DNA of 10,143 bases from JAWVZB01 sp033722375 (GTDB lineage: Bacteria > Actinomycetota > Nitriliruptoria > Nitriliruptorales > Nitriliruptoraceae), in assembly GCA_033722375.1 (NCBI GenBank), contig JAWVZB010000105.1, positions 1-10,143 of the forward strand. Reading direction: 5' to 3'. Below are positions 6,384 to 10,143 of this stretch, in pieces. The translations under genes and the position numbers were made by a program. How positions within the stretch are numbered: the first letter of the stretch is position 1; each line of letters starts with the position of its first letter. The notes under the pieces were generated by a model. It had not been told where the DNA came from. It saw only the letters and a program-made list of their open reading frames with translations, and searched no databases.

Positions 6384-6920
6384 CTAGTTGGAGAGGTCGA
6401 GCTCGGCGAGCTTGGCCCACCGCGGGTCGGGTTCGTTCTCGGGCTCGTGGCCACAGTCGACCTCGTTGCGGTCGGCCCCGCAGACGGGACAGAGCCCCTG
6501 GCAGTCCTCGCGACACAGCACCCGCATCGGCAGGTCCATGAGCACCGCATCACGGATCATGGTGGAGAGGTCGATCGCGGTCAGGTCGTCGGTGATCTCG
6601 TAGCCGGGGTCGGGCTCGTCGTCCTCCTCGAGCCGACGGGGATCGGCGAAGAGCTCGGCTACCTCGACCACGTGCTCGCGGTGCTGCATGGCGAGGCAGC
6701 GGGCACACGGACGCCCGACCGTGAAGACCACACGTCCCCGCACGAGGATGCCGTCGACGACCGAGTCGAGGTGGAGGTCGAGCTCGATCCGGCCCTCGAG
6801 CATGTCGTCCGCCGGCCCCCACGAGCGCTCGAGATCCTCGATCTCCTCACGCTCGAGCACCCGCGCGACGGCGCGGGTCTCACCGGGCTTGCCGACGAGG
6901 TCGGCGACGGGAACGCGCAC
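6384..6920 (-). CDS. yceD: DUF177 / YceD-family protein
   Basis: YceD/DUF177 proteins are needed for normal accumulation of 23S-type rRNA in plastids and bacteria and are nearly always encoded next to rpmF, as here. The 178-residue product shows the family features: VGRPCARCLAMQ at 68-79 with C72 and C75, and the C-terminal cysteine cluster LCREDCQGLCPVCG at 135-148 (C136, C140, C144, C147), followed by C156 in EVDCGHE. These cysteines probably bind zinc (inference). The protein is acidic and soluble. GTG at 6920 is chosen: GAGG lies five bases upstream, and an overlapping ATG four to six bases further upstream is in another frame. The 132-base gap towards sepIVA holds TACCAT on the minus strand, a possible -10 box, so the ribosomal part may have its own start of transcription. 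Confidence 0.9.
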   Translation of the reverse strand: MRVPVADLVGKPGETRAVARVLEREEIEDLERSWGPADDMLEGRIELDLHLDSVVDGILVRGRVVFTVGRPCARCLAMQHREHVVEVAELFADPRRLEEDDEPDPGYEITDDLTAIDLSTMIRDAVLMDLPMRVLCREDCQGLCPVCGADRNEVDCGHEPENEPDPRWAKLAELDLSN

Positions 6921-7052
6921 AGGGACCTCATGGTGTCGCGGACGAGGGCGTTCGAGGTGCGTCGGTGGCGTGTGGTCAGCACACCGAGAGACGGGCGGCC
7001 CACGATGGTACCGGCTCCAGGTCTCCGGCGAAGCGGAGTCGGCCTGCGGTGG

Positions 7053-7649
7053 TCAGACCTGGTCGTCGTCCACTTCGAGCTCGTCGTCGACCTGGCTGAG
7101 CTCGTCGGTGTCGAGCCGACCCCGCAGCTTCTCCCGGCCACGCTCGACCGCCCCGAGGGTCTTGTGCAGCACCACCTCGAAGTTCGCGAGCTTCGCGTCG
7201 ACGTAGTCCTCGGCCTCGAGCCGCATCTGGCGCGCCTGATCGCGGGCCTCCTCGACGATGCGATCGGCCTCACGGTTCGCAGCCTTGACGACCTCGGTCT
7301 TGGCGATGAGGCGGGAGCGGTGCTCCTGGGCGTCGTCGACGATGCGTTCGGCCTCGGTCTCAGCCCGCTGGAGGATCTCTTCGCGCTCCTTGACCACCCA
7401 CCGCGCCTGCTTGAGCTCCTCTGGCATGGCGTCACGCATCTCGGCGATCAGCCCGTCGATCTCGGCGCGGTTCAGCATGATCGAGGCCGACAGCGGCACG
7501 GCCTTGGCCTCGGCGACCATCTGCTCGAGCTGGTGGAGTCGTCCCTCGAGGTCGGCGGCGGCCACCTCGGACGGGACCGCCGGGGCGGGCTCACGTTCCT
7601 GGGGGACGTCGTCGACGACGGGTGCTTCCTGCTCGCTTACGTCGCTCAC
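7053..7649 (-). CDS. sepIVA: SepIVA/DivIVA-like coiled-coil septation protein
   Basis: Resembles SepIVA (Rv2927c family), a DivIVA-like actinobacterial protein of septation and polar growth. 198 residues: an acidic, proline-rich, probably disordered N-terminus (1-30); a conserved block VAEAKAVPLSAS with the following NRAEIDGLIAEMRDAMPEEL (about 45-79); a coiled coil at about 80-140; and the conserved end KTEVVKAANREADRIV (117-132) and YVDAKLANFE (149-158) with GAVERGREKLRG (166-177). These blocks match what I remember of the mycobacterial protein. The coiled coil between them is shorter; mycobacterial SepIVA is about 245 residues. No membrane segment, so it is probably cytosolic and recruited to the septum. 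GTG at 7649 is the likely start although the ribosome binding site is weak. Neighbours coaD and DUF177 support orthology: Rv2927c also sits beside a DUF177 gene and rnc. A TACGCT at 7688-7683 might be a -10 box in the 105-base gap upstream. Confidence 0.82.
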   Translation of the reverse strand: MSDVSEQEAPVVDDVPQEREPAPAVPSEVAAADLEGRLHQLEQMVAEAKAVPLSASIMLNRAEIDGLIAEMRDAMPEELKQARWVVKEREEILQRAETEAERIVDDAQEHRSRLIAKTEVVKAANREADRIVEEARDQARQMRLEAEDYVDAKLANFEVVLHKTLGAVERGREKLRGRLDTDELSQVDDELEVDDDQV

Positions 7650-7754
7650 GGGACTCTCGGTGGTCGAGTGTGGCTCCGCGTCAGCGTACCCCCGGACAGG
7701 TCGCTGACCGCGGTGTGCGCACGCGGCCGGCAGCTCGCTCGGACGTCCGGCGGA

Positions 7755-8240
7755 TCACCCGGTGTGGCCGAACTTGGTCCGGAGCGCCTCGGCGACGAGG
7801 TCGGGCACCACGCCGTCGAGGGGGCCGTCGTAGCGGGCGATCTCCTTGATGAGCGAGCTCGAGAGGTAGGAGTACTCGGGCGAGGTCGACATGAACAGCG
7901 TCTCGACATCCCCCATGCGCTGGTTCATCTGGGCCATCTGGAGCTCGTACTCGAAGTCCGACACCGCCCGCAGCCCCTTGCAGATCACCCGGATGTCACG
8001 CGACCTGCAGAAGTCGACCAGGAGCCCCTTGAACCGGGCCACCTCGACGTCGTCGCGGGACGCGACGGTCCGGGTGATGAGGTCCATGCGCTCCTCGACG
8101 GTGAACAGGGGCTCCTTCCTCGGGTTCTCGAGCACCGCGACCACCACATCGTCGAAGCGGGAGGCGGCACGCTCGACGATGTCGACGTGGCCCATCGTCA
8201 CCGGATCGAAGCTGCCCGGCACCACCGCGGTCACACTCAT
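7755..8240 (-). CDS. coaD: Phosphopantetheine adenylyltransferase
   Basis: Transfers AMP from ATP to 4'-phosphopantetheine, giving dephospho-CoA, the penultimate step of coenzyme A synthesis; cytosolic hexamer. The 161 residues match family length. Nucleotidyltransferase motif PGSFDPVTMGH at 8-18 contains the TxGH box (T15-H18); K42 follows in NPRKEPLF; KGLRAVSDFEYELQMAQMN spans 88-106 with R91; and YLSSSLIKE at 125-133 is the C-terminal ATP-binding motif. All expected active-site residues are present. ATG at 8240 has a G-rich stretch (GGGGGTGG) close upstream. It lies 69 bases after rsmD, the usual rsmD-coaD pairing. Confidence 0.97.
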   Translation of the reverse strand: MSVTAVVPGSFDPVTMGHVDIVERAASRFDDVVVAVLENPRKEPLFTVEERMDLITRTVASRDDVEVARFKGLLVDFCRSRDIRVICKGLRAVSDFEYELQMAQMNQRMGDVETLFMSTSPEYSYLSSSLIKEIARYDGPLDGVVPDLVAEALRTKFGHTG

Positions 8241-8309
8241 CGTCCACCCCCTGGTCGCATCCTCGCCACCTCCTGGTCACCGCTCACCGCGGTCGGTCCG
8301 GCCACGGTG

Positions 8310-8876
8310 TCACGCTCGGCCCGCTTCGGGATCGTCGTACGTGGCCGTCTGGAGCCGGGTGTCACCGTAGTGGCGGTCCCGGGTCGCCCTGAGCCATGCT
8401 GGCCACTCGACCGGCTCGTCGTGCACGCCCCGCTCGAGCGTGACGATCGCACCACGGGCGAGGTGGGGCCGGAGCAGCGGGAACAGCTCGACGACCTCCG
8501 TCGCAGGGAGGGAGTAGGGCGGATCCAGCAGGACGATGTGGAAGCGGCGGCTGGCGGGGCGGCCCAGGACGTGTTCGGCGTCTCCGCGGAGGATGGTGGC
8601 CCGGTCCGCGAGATCGGTCGTGGCGAGGTTCGCACGCAGCACGTCGCAGGCACGTCGGCTCCGTTCGACGAACACCGCGTGCTCCGCGCCGCGCGACAGG
8701 GCTTCGATCCCGAGTGCACCCGACCCCGCGTACAGATCGAGCACCTCCGCCCCGGGCAGGTCCGGTTGCAGCATCGAGAACAGCGCCTCCTTGACCCGGT
8801 CGGTGGTCGGGCGGGTGTCGGTCCCCGGTGGTGCCTGCAACGGGTGGCCCTTGGCTGCCCCCGCGATCACCCTCAT
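8310..8876 (-). CDS. rsmD: 16S rRNA (guanine966-N2)-methyltransferase RsmD
   Basis: SAM-dependent methyltransferase that makes m2G966 in 16S rRNA of the small subunit. The 188 residues match the family. N-terminal MRVIAGAAKGHPL and RPTTDRVKEALFSML (23-37) are typical; SAM-binding motif I is DLYAGSGALGIEAL at 47-60; catalytic motif IV is LLDPPY at 116-121 (DPPY). ATG at 8876 is supported by GGAGG seven bases upstream. It is the first gene of the leftward cluster and stands opposite a divergent gene, so the cluster promoter is expected in 8877-8963. The last residues (EAGRA) differ from the conserved core but there is no sign of damage. Confidence 0.96.
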   Translation of the reverse strand: MRVIAGAAKGHPLQAPPGTDTRPTTDRVKEALFSMLQPDLPGAEVLDLYAGSGALGIEALSRGAEHAVFVERSRRACDVLRANLATTDLADRATILRGDAEHVLGRPASRRFHIVLLDPPYSLPATEVVELFPLLRPHLARGAIVTLERGVHDEPVEWPAWLRATRDRHYGDTRLQTATYDDPEAGRA

Positions 8877-8902
8877 GACGCTGCCTCCGCTGTCGTGCGC
8901 CC

Positions 8903-8908
8903 AGCCTA
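8903..8908 (-). promoter_or_regulatory. rsmD: Candidate -10 element for the rsmD operon
   Basis: Minus-strand TAGGCT fits the actinobacterial -10 pattern and sits about 27 bases upstream of the rsmD ATG, giving a leader of about 20 nt that contains the GGAGG site. No convincing -35 is seen. It would serve rsmD-coaD and perhaps the genes behind. Confidence 0.38.
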
Positions 8909-8928
8909 CGAGGGGGCCGACCCTGCCC

Positions 8929-8944
8929 TACGTTCCCGCGAACG
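8929..8944. promoter_or_regulatory. Inverted repeat and possible -10 in the divergent gap
   Basis: CGTTC (8931-8935) and GAACG (8940-8944) form a 5-bp inverted repeat with a 4-base spacer. It overlaps plus-strand TACGTT (8929-8934), which could be the -10 box of the DoxX-like gene starting at 8964. A regulator binding here could affect both directions. The symmetry is short and may be chance in a G+C-rich gap. Confidence 0.22.
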
Positions 8945-8963
8945 GACGACCAAGGTTCGGCGG

Positions 8964-9368
8964 ATGGCCGAAGAGACGAACGGGCAGCGGGCCGCGCGGC
9001 TCGGTCTGGCTGCCTTCCTCGGCGGGATGACGGTGCTGCACGTCACCCATGCCCGGGCGTTCGCGGCGATGGTCCCCACGTGGCTGCCGGGATCGCGGCG
9101 ATGGTGGAACCATGCGGCCACGGTCGCGGAGGGCAGCTCGGCGCTCTTGCTGGCCCGCCGAAGAACTGCCCGCCAGGGCGGGCTCGCGGCAGCAGCCACG
9201 TTCTGCGCGGTCTACGTGGCGAACGTCCAGGCCGCGGTCGACGGCGGGTACCGCGGTGTGCCCGGCTGGCTCGGCACCCGCCAAGCCGCGGTCGCACGGC
9301 TGCCGCTCCAAGTGCCCCTGATCTGGTGGGCACTGCGCGTCGCCCGCGATGCGAACGGGCACGACTGA
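8964..9368 (+). CDS. Small DoxX-like membrane protein
   Basis: 134 residues with four predicted membrane helices at about 11-28, 48-64, 72-92 and 112-127. The order of features (THAR..AAMVPTWLP after helix 1, an E in helix 2 followed by LLLARRR, AVYVANVQAAV in helix 3, RLPLQVPLIWWAL in helix 4) matches what I know of the COG4270-type DoxX-like proteins. Function of this branch is not established; the wider DoxX group is linked to redox and thiol stress. ATG at 8964 has AAGG eight bases upstream. The frame is open leftward to 4266, but everything before 8964 is antisense to the cluster. It is divergent from rsmD, 87 bases apart, and 44 bases ahead of the lipoprotein gene in the same direction. 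Likely inner-membrane location. Confidence 0.72.
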   Translation: MAEETNGQRAARLGLAAFLGGMTVLHVTHARAFAAMVPTWLPGSRRWWNHAATVAEGSSALLLARRRTARQGGLAAAATFCAVYVANVQAAVDGGYRGVPGWLGTRQAAVARLPLQVPLIWWALRVARDANGHD

Positions 9369-9398
9369 GTCCACTGTTCCCTCGGTCGGGAGCATCGG

Positions 9399-9404
9399 TA
9401 CCGT
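9399..9404 (+). promoter_or_regulatory. Candidate -10 element, possible leaderless start
   Basis: TACCGT fits TANNNT and ends eight bases before the ATG at 9413. Transcription would then start at or very near the A of the start codon. This agrees with the absence of any ribosome binding site at the right distance (the nearest GGGAG is over 20 bases away). Leaderless mRNAs are common in actinobacteria. No clear -35. Confidence 0.3.
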
Positions 9405-9412
9405 CGCTCGCC

Positions 9413-10143
9413 ATGGGGGCAAGACGCGTTCGACTAGTGGCTGTTGCGGCGATCACGGGGATCGCCGTGTCCGCCTGTGGCGGCATCGTGACACCCGAGA
9501 CGCACACGGTCGGCGCGGTGGCGGACCGTGCCGCCGCCCCCTCCCCGATCGCGACGCCCGGCCCGTCCCACGGACCCTCCGACGAGCTGGTGACCGCCAG
9601 CGGGACGCAGGTTCAGGCGCCCTCCCCATGGGTCGAGACGCGGCGCATCGACGAACTGCGGGTGGAGCTGGCCGGACGGATCCCCGCTCCCGCCCAGCCC
9701 GGCTGGACCCCGTTCGCGGCGGTCGGCGGGGTGACGCTCGTCCATCCCGCCGAGACGGTCGCGAGGATCGGTTTCCACGAATCGAACCACGACGGGGCGC
9801 GGCAGCTCGAGGTGGTGCGAGGCGCGGCGAACCACCTCACGCTCGAGACCCGCGAACGCGGGACGGGCTCGCGGACGGCAGCAGACGTGGTCGTCCACCC
9901 CGATCGGGAGATCCGCTCACCGGTGACGGGCACCGTGCTGCGCTCGGGTACCTACGTCCTCTACTGCGAGCATGCCGATGACTACGTGGTGATCGCGCCC
10001 GACGGACGGCCCGGCTGGGAGGTCAAGATCCTCCACATCTCCGGGGTGCAGGTCCGGGCCGGCGACCGGGTCGAGGCCGGCACGACCGTGCTGGCCCCGG
10101 GAGCCACGCCGCTGCCGTTCCGGTCCCAGGTCGACGACCACAC
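9413..10143 (+). CDS. Lipoprotein with M23/LytM-like domain (3' end beyond window)
   Basis: 243 codons visible, open to the window edge. The N-terminus MGARRVRLVAVAAITGIAVS and lipobox VSAC (19-22) predict a type II signal peptide with C22 as the lipid anchor, so the protein is exported and membrane-attached. Residues 38-75 are a Pro/Ala/Ser-rich linker. The globular part starts near 97. From about 160 it has the beta-rich pattern of M23 (lysostaphin/LytM) folds: EIRSPVTGTVLRSGTYVLY, then DYVVIAPDG, then EVKILHISGVQVRAGDRVEAG, which parallels the family's AxxxGxV, V.I.h.dG and YxHLxxxxVxxGdxVxxG segments. Candidate first metal ligands are H122 or H126 and D127 in GFHESNHDG; a C-terminal HxH would lie outside the window. 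Peptidoglycan hydrolase activity is therefore unproven; it may be a non-catalytic LytM protein. Not part of the leftward cluster. Confidence 0.65.
   Translation, partial: MGARRVRLVAVAAITGIAVSACGGIVTPETHTVGAVADRAAAPSPIATPGPSHGPSDELVTASGTQVQAPSPWVETRRIDELRVELAGRIPAPAQPGWTPFAAVGGVTLVHPAETVARIGFHESNHDGARQLEVVRGAANHLTLETRERGTGSRTAADVVVHPDREIRSPVTGTVLRSGTYVLYCEHADDYVVIAPDGRPGWEVKILHISGVQVRAGDRVEAGTTVLAPGATPLPFRSQVDDH

Noticed and set aside
4266..8963. Plus-strand part of a 1700-codon open frame covering seven genes
   Set aside because: Same cause: all minus-strand genes here except rpmF share one reading frame with the antisense register open. Only its last 405 bases (8964-9368) are a real gene, with its own start and ribosome binding site.

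Overview
The window has very high G+C (about 70% by eye) and carries the conserved actinobacterial housekeeping cluster rsmD, coaD, sepIVA-like, DUF177 (yceD), rpmF, rnc, fpg-like, acyP, smc. All of these are on the minus strand, so the cluster reads from right to left. A SepIVA-family coiled-coil gene between coaD and DUF177 points firmly to Actinomycetota. Several features of the cluster suggest an acidimicrobial or other deep-branching lineage rather than a mycobacterium or streptomycete, but that narrower placement is inference.

Layout, right to left. A divergent gap (8877-8963) separates the minus-strand cluster from two plus-strand genes: a small four-helix DoxX-like membrane protein (8964-9368) and a lipoprotein with an M23/LytM-like domain that runs off the right edge (9413-10143). 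Leftward from 8876 come rsmD (16S rRNA m2G966 methyltransferase), coaD (coenzyme A synthesis), a SepIVA/DivIVA-like division protein, DUF177/YceD (large-subunit rRNA accumulation), rpmF (L32, four-cysteine form), rnc (RNase III) and an Fpg/Nei-family protein. A 332-base non-coding block (4192-4523) follows; it holds a 35-bp direct repeat in two copies and a strong palindrome. Then come acyP (acylphosphatase), a 55-residue coiled-coil protein with its own clear promoter, and smc. The smc gene leaves the window at its left edge just after the ABC signature motif.

The cluster joins rRNA and ribosome maturation (rsmD, DUF177, rpmF, rnc), CoA supply, septation (sepIVA) and chromosome segregation (smc). 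This is a growth-linked combination seen in many actinobacteria. I do not see a new defence or mobile system here.

The most unusual item is the Fpg-like protein. It keeps the overall family layout and the zinc finger but lacks the Pro2 nucleophile, the family lysine and the base-flipping loop residues, and it starts with TTG. Second is the repeat and palindrome block directly behind it. Two very long plus-strand open frames (523-3393 and most of 4266-9368) are antisense artefacts.
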